Assembly (NCBI GenBank): GCA_020060485.1
Contig: JAGVAB010000029.1
Span: forward strand, 11,438-75,437
Direction: 5' to 3'
Length of the DNA stretch: 64,000 bases
DNA from: Anaerolineales bacterium
Lineage (GTDB): Bacteria > Chloroflexota > Anaerolineae > Anaerolineales > Anaerolineaceae
The position numbers and the translations under genes were made by a program. The notes beneath the pieces were generated by a model that did no database searches, had not been told where the DNA came from, and saw only the letters and a list, made by a program, of their open reading frames with translations. The stretch's first letter is position 1. Each line of letters begins with the position of its first letter. Shown here one piece after another: positions 1 through 7,728 of the stretch.

Positions 1-835
1 GGGGATTGACCAACTGAAACCAGCCACTGATGCGCCAGGTGCAATAATTGAAGCGTTCTTCTTCGCTGGTGGAGGTGTCGTAATGACCGAGGCTGGCAAA
101 CTGGGCGCCAGCCGGGCCCAGGCGGACTTCAAAGTGAAGGTGGTCGTTGACGGACAAGCCAGTGGTGCCCACCACGCCGATGGTCTGGCCGCATTCAATG
201 GTCTGGCCGGGCTGGACGGCGGGAGGCTGATCCATGTGCGCGTATAGAGAATAAATTGAAAGCGGGCTGGTTCCCCAGGCGGCCGGGACTTCTCCCTGCG
301 GGCAGGTCAGAGCTGAGGGCGGGGCCTGCAAGGGGGCCGGTGGTGAGAGCTGCCAGGCAGACTGCCATTCGGGTGGAATCTTCTCCAGGGGAGTCTCGAT
401 GATGACCGCATAACCATAGGGATAAATGTCGCGGTTAATGGTGACAACAGTGCCTTCAAGAACTGCATGGATGGGCAGACCCTTCATCTGATACAGCCCG
501 AGGGCAGGCCAGCTCCAGAAGGCCAGGTCAACGCCGTGATGGCCGTCATCCATGCCCGGCTGGGGTGCTTTATAAGGGTTATCCACCACCACCAAAGCCG
601 GCATATCAGCCAGGGTGAAGCCTTCCAGCGGCGAGCAGATTTGGGAAAGATAGGGCCAGGGCGTGGGGCTGGGGTCTGGGGTGGGCGTGGCGGAAGGCTG
701 GGGGGTGGCAGTGGCCTGCGGCGGGGAGGACGTGGTGGACGGCAACACCGGGACGGGTGTCTGGCTGGCAGGCTGCGGAGCGCAGGCTGCCAGGAAAAGG
801 ATAATCAGAATGATGAGCCACCCGATATGTTTCAA
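1..835 (-). CDS. M23 (LytM-type) metallopeptidase lipoprotein, C-terminus cut by window edge
   Basis: Reading the minus strand gives a lipoprotein that begins at a TTG (835) preceded by GAGG five bases upstream. A short hydrophobic signal ends in a lipobox (LFLAAC). A long Pro/Thr/Ser-rich linker follows (TPQPSATPTPDPSPTP), then a zinc-peptidase domain. The M23 signatures are visible: HHGVD (first His and Asp ligands), SLYAHMD, GTTGLSVNDHLHFEVR with the HLH motif. Family knowledge: M23 enzymes cleave peptidoglycan cross-links or act as degenerate regulators; this one keeps its metal ligands. It would sit anchored outside the cytoplasmic membrane. The frame is open to base 1, so the C-terminus is missing. 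Confidence 0.85.
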   Translation of the reverse strand, partial: MKHIGWLIILIILFLAACAPQPASQTPVPVLPSTTSSPPQATATPQPSATPTPDPSPTPWPYLSQICSPLEGFTLADMPALVVVDNPYKAPQPGMDDGHHGVDLAFWSWPALGLYQMKGLPIHAVLEGTVVTINRDIYPYGYAVIIETPLEKIPPEWQSAWQLSPPAPLQAPPSALTCPQGEVPAAWGTSPLSIYSLYAHMDQPPAVQPGQTIECGQTIGVVGTTGLSVNDHLHFEVRLGPAGAQFASLGHYDTSTSEEERFNYCTWRISGWFQLVNP

Positions 836-946
836 AAGATCCTCGTTGGTTAAGATCTAAAGCTGGTCAGTTTTTGCCATTATACCTTATCCGCCGGGGA
901 GCATTCAGCCTGATACCTGGCTGAGCAGTGTCCTTTGCATTTGAGA

Positions 947-983
947 GAATTCCCCCATTGACACGGTATCGATGGGGGAATTC
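947..983. repeat. Perfect 12-base inverted repeat (stem-loop)
   Basis: Arms GAATTCCCCCAT (947-958) and ATGGGGGAATTC (972-983) with a 13-base loop. The T-rich side follows on the plus strand, yet no plus-strand gene ends here. It may be a terminator for the minus-strand DUF1015 transcript or a mobile-element footprint; the sequence does not decide. Confidence 0.6.
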
Positions 984-1104
984 ATTTGTTATTTGTTATC
1001 AACACTTGGCGATCTGGCTACATGATAGTAATATCTCAGCGCATTTCAAGAACAAATTGATTTTTCATCGCGAAGCCCGGGTGCTTTTTTCGCCCCGTCT
1101 CCAG

Positions 1105-1121
1105 TGACACTTAAAGTGTCA
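1105..1121. repeat. 17-base palindrome just past the DUF1015 stop
   Basis: TGACACTT-A-AAGTGTCA lies 18 bases beyond the stop codon of the minus-strand DUF1015 gene. It could fold in the transcript as a short terminator, but no U tract follows directly; an AAAAAA run comes about 20 bases later on that strand. Confidence 0.5.
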
Positions 1122-1138
1122 GGCAGCCAGATTGGCGA

Positions 1139-2458
1139 TCAGATGATCTTGCGGCATTCCATGTAGAAGCGCTTTTCACGCGCTTCGCCCATCGAGAATG
1201 TCTTGCGGGGCAAGGCACCATCCAGGATGACAGTCTTGAAGAGGTCGCTCTTGGGCATCGCTGGCAGGTAAAAACCAGCGTTGCCGGGCTGGCTGCCCAG
1301 GCGGGTGACCACATCCTCGCCATGCACGTAATCGATGCTTGCGGCATTACCGGCTTTCAGCCAGTCATCCAGGAAGGCTTGCAGGGTGCCAACGGGCAGA
1401 TTGAATTCCGGCTGGCGGATGTAGGCCACCTGGAAACTTTGTGGCGTGATCAGGCCGATGGCTTGCTCAGCTGGGTTGGCCTGACGATCGACGATGGATA
1501 TCATTTCCTGGCTATCCTGACAGATTTGCAGGCGCAGGCTGCTGCCAAAGGTTTTCTGCAGATCGGAAGCAAGGTCGGATTTAAGATCAAACACAACGCG
1601 GTGGATGGGCTCAAACTCGAGGCCTTCATCATGCACATTCTCGATCTCCACCAGGGCGTAGCGGGCGGGGTGATCCATGCCCACCTGGTCTTTAATCTTT
1701 TCCCAGATGGCCTTGGCGGTAGCCAGAGAATGGTTGCCGTCACCCATGGCGAAGAGGAGGACACCATGATCAACGCCCACACCATACTTCTGGTGGAAGA
1801 TGTGCGGGTCGGCCAGTTTTTCGAGGGCGGAGACCACATTTTTCTCCAATTGCGGGTGATCAATGTAGTAGCCTTCCAGGTGACCGCTGCCTAACATCAG
1901 GTCAAAGTCATAGCACTTTTCCAACAGGTCAACTTTGGCAATGAGCGGCTCGATGACGGTACGCTGCGGGTCGTCAATAAGCACCAGGATGTGGGGCAAT
2001 TCCAGCACTGCGCCTTCGCGGATCTTGATGCGCGGCGGCAGGCGTTCGATGATAGTGCCCTCGGTAGCACGGATCAGGCTTTGCGAGCCTTTGTTGAAGT
2101 CATAACGTTCCAGGTCAAGAGCCAGCATGAGTCCGTGGCGGGTCTTGCCCAGAGCAGTGCGGCGCACAAGGATGAGTCCCTGACGGGATTCAAACAGGCC
2201 GGCTTGCAGGTACTGGTGCATGGCTTGCTGGGTTTCAAGGGCGCGATTCTGGCTTTCCGGCTTGTCCAGGTAGACTTCGGGCAGGATCAGATTCAGGGTG
2301 GAGGGGGAAGCGCCCACGATTTCGGCTGCCTGCTGCCAGTATTCCGGCTCTGAGGTGAACTGATCACAGGCAATGACAGCCCATTTGTGGTGCTCAATGC
2401 TGGATTTGGGGAGCAGGATGTCTGCAATTTGTACACCGATGGAAGGAATGTTTTTCAT
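1139..2458 (-). CDS. DUF1015 family protein
   Basis: 439-residue protein of the DUF1015 family, a length typical of that family. Recognisable family segments are the N-terminal MKNIPSIGVQIADILLPK, the central FAMGDGNHSLATAKAIWE (the most conserved part) and EFEPIHRVVF. The biochemical role is not established; members are often described as HTH-containing or as associated with serine metabolism, which I cannot test here. The start at 2458 is preferred over an upstream in-frame ATG (2509) because AGGA lies seven bases upstream and MKNIPSIG fits the family. It has its own long upstream gap and shares the strand with the M23 gene. Confidence 0.85.
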   Translation of the reverse strand: MKNIPSIGVQIADILLPKSSIEHHKWAVIACDQFTSEPEYWQQAAEIVGASPSTLNLILPEVYLDKPESQNRALETQQAMHQYLQAGLFESRQGLILVRRTALGKTRHGLMLALDLERYDFNKGSQSLIRATEGTIIERLPPRIKIREGAVLELPHILVLIDDPQRTVIEPLIAKVDLLEKCYDFDLMLGSGHLEGYYIDHPQLEKNVVSALEKLADPHIFHQKYGVGVDHGVLLFAMGDGNHSLATAKAIWEKIKDQVGMDHPARYALVEIENVHDEGLEFEPIHRVVFDLKSDLASDLQKTFGSSLRLQICQDSQEMISIVDRQANPAEQAIGLITPQSFQVAYIRQPEFNLPVGTLQAFLDDWLKAGNAASIDYVHGEDVVTRLGSQPGNAGFYLPAMPKSDLFKTVILDGALPRKTFSMGEAREKRFYMECRKII

Positions 2459-2843
2459 TTTTGAATCCTTTAGGTATATCGTTTTGTTTGAGTCGATAAA
2501 AACCTCCATGCAATTGAAGCGCAGGGAGGTTGGAGATATGAATCATGGGTATTGACGATGCTTGATGATAGAAAAAACTGGCGGCAAAGTTTGTCCGACA
2601 TTTTGACCCCTTAAAAAATCCTGCCAAGCGGCAAGGTTCTCAAGGAATTCAGATTTGTGGAACTGTACAGGTCATTCACCCAACCATTATACCCGATTTG
2701 GGTCTGAGCGGCAGGAAAAATGGAAGAAACGGTCGGCTGTCCCTTGACCATTTGTGCAGTTCAAGCTAAAATCACGTGCGCAATGACCCTTGTGGAAGGG
2801 TATTGTATTGTTGTTATTTAATGAATGAAAAGAGATCATATTC
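2459..2843. other. Divergent intergenic region holding the ffh promoter
   Basis: 385 bases between the divergent DUF1015 and ffh genes. The only strong element is the plus-strand promoter at 2744-2772. Short open frames here have no start signals and look incidental. Confidence 0.6.
2744..2772 (+). promoter_or_regulatory. Sigma-70-type promoter for the ffh-topA run
   Basis: TTGACC (2744-2749), 17-base spacer, TAAAAT (2767-2772). Predicted start near 2779, giving a leader of about 65 bases before ffh. Confidence 0.75.
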
Positions 2844-4166
2844 GTGTTTGAATCACTTAGCAATCGATTGAATGACGTTTTTCAAAATCTGCGCCGGCGG
2901 GGGAAGCTCTCGGAGGCGGATGTTGACGCGGCGATGCGCGAGGTACGACTGGCGCTTCTGGAAGCCGATGTTCATTACAGTGTGGTCAAGGACTTCGTCA
3001 AGCGGGTGCGGGAACGCGCCATTGGACACGAGGTCTCGCGGGCATTAAACCCGGCCCAGCAGGTGATCAAGATCGTCCATGAGGAACTCATCACCACCCT
3101 GGGAGAACCTTCACAACTGGATGTGAGCGGCCCCAAACCGCGGGTGATCCTGCTGGTTGGTTTGCAAGGCTCTGGCAAGACTACAGCGGCAGCCAAACTG
3201 GCCCGCTTGCTGCGGGCACAGGGAGAACGCATGCTGCTGGTGGCGGCAGATCCTTACCGGCCGGCGGCGATCAAGCAGTTACAGACCCTGGGTGAGCAGA
3301 TCGGCGTGCCGGTCTACACCAAAGATGGAATGAGCCCCACGGACCTGGCGGCGAATGCCTTCCAACAGGCGAAAAAAGATGGCACCTCGGTGGTCATCGT
3401 GGATACAGCGGGCCGCTCGCAGCTGGCTCAGGACCTGATGATGGAATTACGTTCCATTCAAAACAAGGTGCCCTCATCCGAGATCCTGCTGGTGATTGAT
3501 GCGATGATCGGTCAGGAAGCATTGGGAATTGCCGAAGGTTTCCGGGATGCGGTGCCATTGACCGGGTTGATTCTGACCAAGATGGATGGTGATTCCCGCG
3601 GCGGCGCGGCCATCTCCATTCGCAGCGTGACAGGCGTGCCAATCAAATTCCTGGGCACGGGTGAGCGCACGGATGCATTGGAGACCTATGACCCGGGACG
3701 TCTGGCGTCACGCATCCTGGGGATGGGGGATGTGATCGGTTTGATCGAAAAAGCTGAAGCAAATTTTGATCAGGCGCAGGCTAAAGAGCAGACCGAACGG
3801 ATGTTATCTGGTAATATTACGCTGGAAGACTTTGCGGACCAATTGCGCCAGGTGCGCAAGATGGGGCCAATACAACAGATTTTGGATATGCTGCCTGGCG
3901 GGATGGGAAAAGCCGCCCGGCAGGTGGACCCGCAGGATGCGGAACGGCAGTTTAAGATGACAGAAGCAATCATCAGTTCAATGACGATTACTGAACGCCG
4001 CAACCCGACTATCCTGAATGCCAGCCGCAGGCGCAGGATTGCCCTCGGCTCCGGCACACAGGTGCAGGATGTCAACCGGCTGTTGAAGCAGTTCCGGGAC
4101 ATGCAGCGCCTGATGAAGAATATCAAAAAAACGGGCGGACGCAATCTGTCCGGTTTCTTTGGCTGA
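2844..4166 (+). CDS. ffh: Signal recognition particle protein Ffh (SRP54)
   Basis: 440 residues, the usual Ffh length. Ffh binds 4.5S/SRP RNA and nascent signal sequences and delivers ribosomes to FtsY at the membrane. Domains in order: N-terminal helical bundle (1-95), NG GTPase domain with the P-loop GLQGSGKTT (106-114), DTAGRSQ (G3) and TKMDGDSRGG (G4), then the methionine-rich M domain with RQVRKMGPIQQILDMLPGG. The start is GTG at 2844, giving the canonical MFESLSNRL; the ribosome-binding site is weak (AGAG). It opens a run leading to rpsP, khpA and rimM, the classical ffh-rpsP-rimM neighbourhood. Confidence 0.97.
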   Translation: MFESLSNRLNDVFQNLRRRGKLSEADVDAAMREVRLALLEADVHYSVVKDFVKRVRERAIGHEVSRALNPAQQVIKIVHEELITTLGEPSQLDVSGPKPRVILLVGLQGSGKTTAAAKLARLLRAQGERMLLVAADPYRPAAIKQLQTLGEQIGVPVYTKDGMSPTDLAANAFQQAKKDGTSVVIVDTAGRSQLAQDLMMELRSIQNKVPSSEILLVIDAMIGQEALGIAEGFRDAVPLTGLILTKMDGDSRGGAAISIRSVTGVPIKFLGTGERTDALETYDPGRLASRILGMGDVIGLIEKAEANFDQAQAKEQTERMLSGNITLEDFADQLRQVRKMGPIQQILDMLPGGMGKAARQVDPQDAERQFKMTEAIISSMTITERRNPTILNASRRRRIALGSGTQVQDVNRLLKQFRDMQRLMKNIKKTGGRNLSGFFG

Positions 4167-4281
4167 CCCGATCGTTCACACGGATTGGCAGGCGTTCCCT
4201 TCAACGCTGCCCTCGCCAAAATGTGGAACCCGGGTAAAATGGAACCTATTAGAATATTTAGAAAAACAGGAGTAAAACTCG

Positions 4282-4635
4282 ATGGTTCGTATTCGATTAC
4301 GCCGTATTGGATCCCGCAGACAGGCAAGCTACCGTGTGGTTGCTGCGGACAAAGAAAGCCCCCGGGATGGAAAATTCCTGGAAATTCTGGGACATTACAA
4401 TCCCCGCACTGATCCTTCCACGATTGTTCTTAAAGAAGATCGTGTGTATGACTGGATCAGCAAGGGTGCACAGCCGAGCGACTCGGTGGTAAAAGTTTTC
4501 AACAGTGTGGGCCTGATGGATCGTTTTGAACGTTTCAAAGCTGGCGAAGCGGTGGAAACACTTTTGGCCGAGGCTGAAAAAGTATACGCATCACGCAATA
4601 TAAATCCCAAGACCCGCCGGGAAACACAGGCCTAA
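4282..4635 (+). CDS. rpsP: 30S ribosomal protein bS16
   Basis: 117 residues. The N-terminus MVRIRLRRIGSRRQASYRVV is diagnostic of bS16, followed by the conserved PRDGKFLEILGHYNP. The core ends near residue 85, and the last 30 residues form a charged tail longer than in E. coli. AGGAG at 4268-4272 supports the start. A TAAAAT hexamer at 4235-4240 could be an extra -10 element, but there is no good -35. An imperfect stem-loop at 4187-4211 lies between ffh and rpsP. Function: 30S subunit assembly. Confidence 0.97.
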   Translation: MVRIRLRRIGSRRQASYRVVAADKESPRDGKFLEILGHYNPRTDPSTIVLKEDRVYDWISKGAQPSDSVVKVFNSVGLMDRFERFKAGEAVETLLAEAEKVYASRNINPKTRRETQA

Positions 4636-4691
4636 TTGCTGAAATCAGATCCTGTTTGCCAGGGATTCTGGCGGCGGGGAAAGGATGTGCC

Positions 4692-4928
4692 GTGAAAGAA
4701 CTGGTTGAATATATAGCTTGTTCGCTGGTGGACAACCCGGCTGATGTGAATGTGCAGGAACGGCGTTCCGGGCATCGTGTGCATCTGGAATTACATGTCT
4801 CGAAGGATGACATGGGCCGAGTGATCGGCAAGGGAGGCCGGGTGGCCAACTCCACTCGCATACTGCTGCGGGTAGCAGCAGCCCGCGAGGGGAAACAAGT
4901 TGATCTGGAGATTTCAGAGCCGCGATGA
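4692..4928 (+). CDS. khpA: KhpA-type KH-domain RNA-binding protein
   Basis: 78 residues consisting of one KH domain with the GxxG loop in DDMGRVIGKGGRVANSTR. This is the YlqC/KhpA family, usually found between rpsP and rimM, as here. Known partners bind small RNAs and influence cell size and division in Firmicutes; the role in this phylum is inferred. The GTG at 4692 (VKELVEYIA) matches the usual family start and has an AGGA-like site upstream; a frame-compatible ATG at 4656 would add 12 atypical residues. The stop overlaps the annotated rimM ATG (ATGA). Confidence 0.9.
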   Translation: MKELVEYIACSLVDNPADVNVQERRSGHRVHLELHVSKDDMGRVIGKGGRVANSTRILLRVAAAREGKQVDLEISEPR

Positions 4929-5491
4929 TGAGACATCGACGGGTGTCACCTGACCGGAATTTAGATGAGACAAAAGGCTCGCCCGGTGAGGGCGAGCCTT
5001 TGTTCCTGGCCGTCGGTAAATTGCGACGACCACATGGCATTCATGGGGAAATCCTGATGGATGTTTTGACCGATTTCCCCGAGCGTTTAGAGGCTGATAA
5101 AGAAGTCTTTATTGGTGAGGGGTATGTACCCTGGCGCATGACTGGCTTGCGGCGGCATGACCCGGCATTGATCGTGACGCTGGAGGGGATCGAAGACCGG
5201 GATGCGGCGGGAAAAATGCGCAACCAGATGGTCTTTGTGCGTTCCGGCGGGCTACCTCCATTGCCGGAGGGTGAATACTACCATCACCAATTGCTCGGTC
5301 TGGTCGTGGAGGATGAGAGCGGGGCAAAGCTGGGCGTACTGGAGCAGATCCTGGAAACCGGGGCGAATGATGTGTATCTGGTGCGCAGCGATGAAGGTGC
5401 TGAATTGTTACTGCCTGCCATTCACGATGTCATTCTTGAGATTAAACCCGAAGAGGGAAAAGTAGTCGCAAGACCGATGGAATGGTATTAG
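4925..5491 (+). CDS. rimM: Ribosome maturation factor RimM
   Basis: 188 residues from the ATG that overlaps the khpA stop. RimM binds S19 and helps mature the 30S head. The N-terminal RimM barrel begins around residue 26 (FLAVGKLRRPHGIHGEI) and is followed by the PRC-barrel (EGEYYHHQLLGLVVEDE; ETGANDVYLVR). The first 25 residues are not RimM-like and are encoded across a strong hairpin (4973-5001). A TTG at 5000, with GAGG eight bases upstream, would give a normal RimM N-terminus, so the true start may be 5000. Confidence 0.93.
   Translation: MMRHRRVSPDRNLDETKGSPGEGEPLFLAVGKLRRPHGIHGEILMDVLTDFPERLEADKEVFIGEGYVPWRMTGLRRHDPALIVTLEGIEDRDAAGKMRNQMVFVRSGGLPPLPEGEYYHHQLLGLVVEDESGAKLGVLEQILETGANDVYLVRSDEGAELLLPAIHDVILEIKPEEGKVVARPMEWY
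4973..5004 (+). terminator. Terminator-like hairpin at the khpA/rimM junction
   Basis: Perfect 12-base arms AAAGGCTCGCCC (4973-4984) and GGGCGAGCCTTT (4990-5001) with a five-base loop, followed by GTT. It is GC-rich with a short T-rich tail and lies inside the first 26 codons of rimM as annotated from 4925. It could attenuate transcription or hide the downstream TTG start. Confidence 0.6.
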
Positions 5492-5500
5492 CGGGGGCGA

Positions 5501-6613
5501 ATGGATCCACGAGCTTACTGGGTGGGTTTCAATCTGGTCAAGGGAATCGGTTCGGTTCGCCTGGATGGCCTTTTGCGCTATTTCGGGAGTCTGGAGATTG
5601 CCTGGCAGGCACCGCGTGAGGCGCTTGAAGCAGCCGGACTGAGTGGCAAAGTGGCGGGCAACCTGCTTAAGGTGCGCCGGGATGTGGACCTGGAGAAAAT
5701 TCTGGACGATATCCTGTCGGCTGGAATTCAGGTATTAACATGGGAAAGTGAAGATTACCCACGCCGCTTGAGAGAAGTGGAACAAGCGCCACCGGTGTTG
5801 TATGTGAGCGGCAGTTTGCTGGCAGACGATGAGTGGGCGGTAGCCATCGTGGGCACCCGGCGAGTAACTGCCTATGGGCGACAAATGGCAGAAGAACTGG
5901 CTGGGTATCTGGCAGGCAATGGGGTGACAGTCGTCAGCGGCCTGGCTCGGGGAGTGGACGGGTTTGCCCATAAAGCTGCGCTGACGGCCGGAGGGAGAAC
6001 GTTCGCCGTTCTGGGCAGCGGCGTGGACCGCATCTATCCGCCGGAGCACCGTCAACTGGCGGCAGAGATCAGCAGGCAGGGGGCTGTGATCAGCGACTAT
6101 GCGCCGGGTACGCCGCCGGAAGGCTCCAATTTTCCGCCGCGCAACCGGATCATTTCGGGACTGTCATTGGCTGTCATTGTGGTGGAGGCTGGAAATTCAA
6201 GCGGAGCATTGATCACCGCGCGTTTTGCAGCTGATCAGGGCAGAGATGTGTTTGCTGTGCCGGGCAATGTGCATGCGCCCCAGAGCATTGGCACCAATCA
6301 GTTGATCCGGGACGGGGCAAGGCCGCTGTTGCAGCCTCAGGATGTTCTGGAAGCACTGAATTTGCAGCAGATACAGGAATATCGCACTGCCCGGCATGTC
6401 ATTCCAACTGATGAGGTGGAAGCCAAATTGATGGAACTGGTTGCGGGGGAGCCGGTGCATGTGGATGAGTTGAGCCGCCTGGCTGGATATTCGATCGACA
6501 AGGTGTCGGCGGCATTGACTATGCTGGAATTGAAAGGCATGGTGCGCCAGGTGGGGGGGATGCAATATGTGATGGTGCGGGAAATGACGGCATTTTACGG
6601 AACCGAAAGTTAA
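5501..6613 (+). CDS. dprA: DNA-processing protein DprA (Smf)
   Basis: 370 residues, full length. DprA loads RecA onto incoming single-stranded DNA in natural transformation. An N-terminal SAM-like helical region (1-70) precedes the Rossmann-like DprA core with VAIVGTRRVTAYG, VVSGLARGVDGFAHKAAL, AVLGSGVDRIYPPEH and NFPPRNRIISGLS. A C-terminal winged-helix domain (about 305-365; HVDELSRLAGYSIDKVSAAL) is the DML1-like extension. It starts nine bases after rimM with a GGGGG site and is translated as part of the same run. No other competence genes are in the window. Confidence 0.95.
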   Translation: MDPRAYWVGFNLVKGIGSVRLDGLLRYFGSLEIAWQAPREALEAAGLSGKVAGNLLKVRRDVDLEKILDDILSAGIQVLTWESEDYPRRLREVEQAPPVLYVSGSLLADDEWAVAIVGTRRVTAYGRQMAEELAGYLAGNGVTVVSGLARGVDGFAHKAALTAGGRTFAVLGSGVDRIYPPEHRQLAAEISRQGAVISDYAPGTPPEGSNFPPRNRIISGLSLAVIVVEAGNSSGALITARFAADQGRDVFAVPGNVHAPQSIGTNQLIRDGARPLLQPQDVLEALNLQQIQEYRTARHVIPTDEVEAKLMELVAGEPVHVDELSRLAGYSIDKVSAALTMLELKGMVRQVGGMQYVMVREMTAFYGTES

Positions 6614-6626
6614 AGCGAGGATTGAG

Positions 6627-7718
6627 ATGACAGATCATTATTTCGCAGTGATCATGGCTGGCGGGGGAGGAACGCGTCTGTGGCCGCTTTCGCGCCGGGA
6701 GCGCCCCAAGCAGATGCTGCAATTGATCGGCGAGCGCACCATGTTCCAACTGGCGGTTGACCGTTTGCAGGGCTTGTTTCCGTTTGAACGGATACTGGTC
6801 GTCACGGTGGCCGAGCAGGCTGCCGGTTTACAGGCGCAGTATCCTGAGATCCCAAAGGAAAATTACCTGCTGGAGCCCATGCCGCGCGGCACAGCTTCTG
6901 TGGTGGGGCTGGCGGCCATTGACCTGATGCGGCGCGACCCGGACGCTACGATGGCGATCCTGACGGCTGATCACTATATTGAAGATGTGGAGCTCTTTCA
7001 AAACCTGTTGATGGCTGCTCATGACGTTGCGCAAGAAGGCAGTCTGGTTACATTGGGGATTGTACCCAACTACCCGTCTACGGGTTATGGATATGTGCAA
7101 CGCGGGCAGGAGTTGGGCAGCTTTCGCGGAGCGGCGGCGTATCAAGCACTGCGATTTAAGGAGAAGCCGGATGCTGAAAAAGCGCGGGAAATGCTGGCCA
7201 GCGGCGACCATTACTGGAATTCAGGGATGTTCATCTGGCGCACAGACTGCATTCTGGAAGAAATCCAGTTATTGATGCCCGACCTGGCAGGAAAACTGGC
7301 AGAGATCGCCAAAGACTGGGGACAGGCAAGGCAGACGCAGGTCTTGCAGGAAATTTGGCCCACGATCCAACCGCAAACCATCGATTATGGTATTATGGAG
7401 CACGCTGCGCAGGTGGCGTTATTGCCAGCAGCTGAATTAGGCTGGAATGATGTTGGCAGCTGGGAGTCTTTGTTCGATGTTTTGCCAGCAGACGAAAATG
7501 GGAATATCATTGTGCAGGCCAGCCATTTTGGCCTGGATACAGACGCCTGTTTGATCTTTGGAAGTGACCGGGAGCGGTTGATTGTGACGATCGGTGTTAA
7601 GAATCATATCGTAGTGGATACCGGTGACGTCGTGTTGATTTGCCCTCGTGATGATGCACAAAAAGTGCGCGAACTGGTCAGCCTTTTCAAGGAAAAAGAC
7701 TGGAAGCAATATTTGTAG
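6627..7718 (+). CDS. manC: Mannose-1-phosphate guanylyltransferase
   Basis: 363 residues. The N-terminal signature GGGGTRLWPLSRRERPKQ is the nucleotidyltransferase loop of GDP-mannose pyrophosphorylases. FKEKPD (about 175) and YWNSGMFIWR follow, and AAELGWNDVGSWESLF is the conserved GMP segment. It makes GDP-mannose from mannose-1-phosphate and GTP, a donor for surface glycans. It is the short single-domain type without the C-terminal isomerase of bifunctional ManC/AlgA. It lies 13 bases after dprA and is followed 10 bases later by topA, so a sugar-nucleotide gene is embedded in a housekeeping run. Confidence 0.93.
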   Translation: MTDHYFAVIMAGGGGTRLWPLSRRERPKQMLQLIGERTMFQLAVDRLQGLFPFERILVVTVAEQAAGLQAQYPEIPKENYLLEPMPRGTASVVGLAAIDLMRRDPDATMAILTADHYIEDVELFQNLLMAAHDVAQEGSLVTLGIVPNYPSTGYGYVQRGQELGSFRGAAAYQALRFKEKPDAEKAREMLASGDHYWNSGMFIWRTDCILEEIQLLMPDLAGKLAEIAKDWGQARQTQVLQEIWPTIQPQTIDYGIMEHAAQVALLPAAELGWNDVGSWESLFDVLPADENGNIIVQASHFGLDTDACLIFGSDRERLIVTIGVKNHIVVDTGDVVLICPRDDAQKVRELVSLFKEKDWKQYL

Positions 7719-7728
7719 GAGCAGGTCA

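Larger units (their letters stand above)
836..1138. other. Intergenic region with two inverted repeats, no gene seen
   Basis: About 300 bases between the M23 lipoprotein and the DUF1015 gene, both on the minus strand. It contains a 12-base perfect inverted repeat at 947-983 and a near-palindrome at 1105-1121. I see no convincing open frame and no clear promoter. Confidence 0.6.

Noticed and set aside
467..860. Plus-strand open frames of 128 and 65 codons
   Set aside because: They lie opposite the M23 lipoprotein; their Gly/Arg-rich translations mirror its Pro/Thr linker and have no start signals.
4187..4211. Imperfect stem-loop between ffh and rpsP as a terminator
   Set aside because: It has a bulge and no T tract; rpsP lacks a strong promoter of its own, so read-through is more likely.
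7648..7728. Longer topA frame reaching back into manC
   Set aside because: The extra 27 residues come from the manC 3' end in another frame; the TTG at 7729 has a good ribosome-binding site and starts the zinc ribbon.
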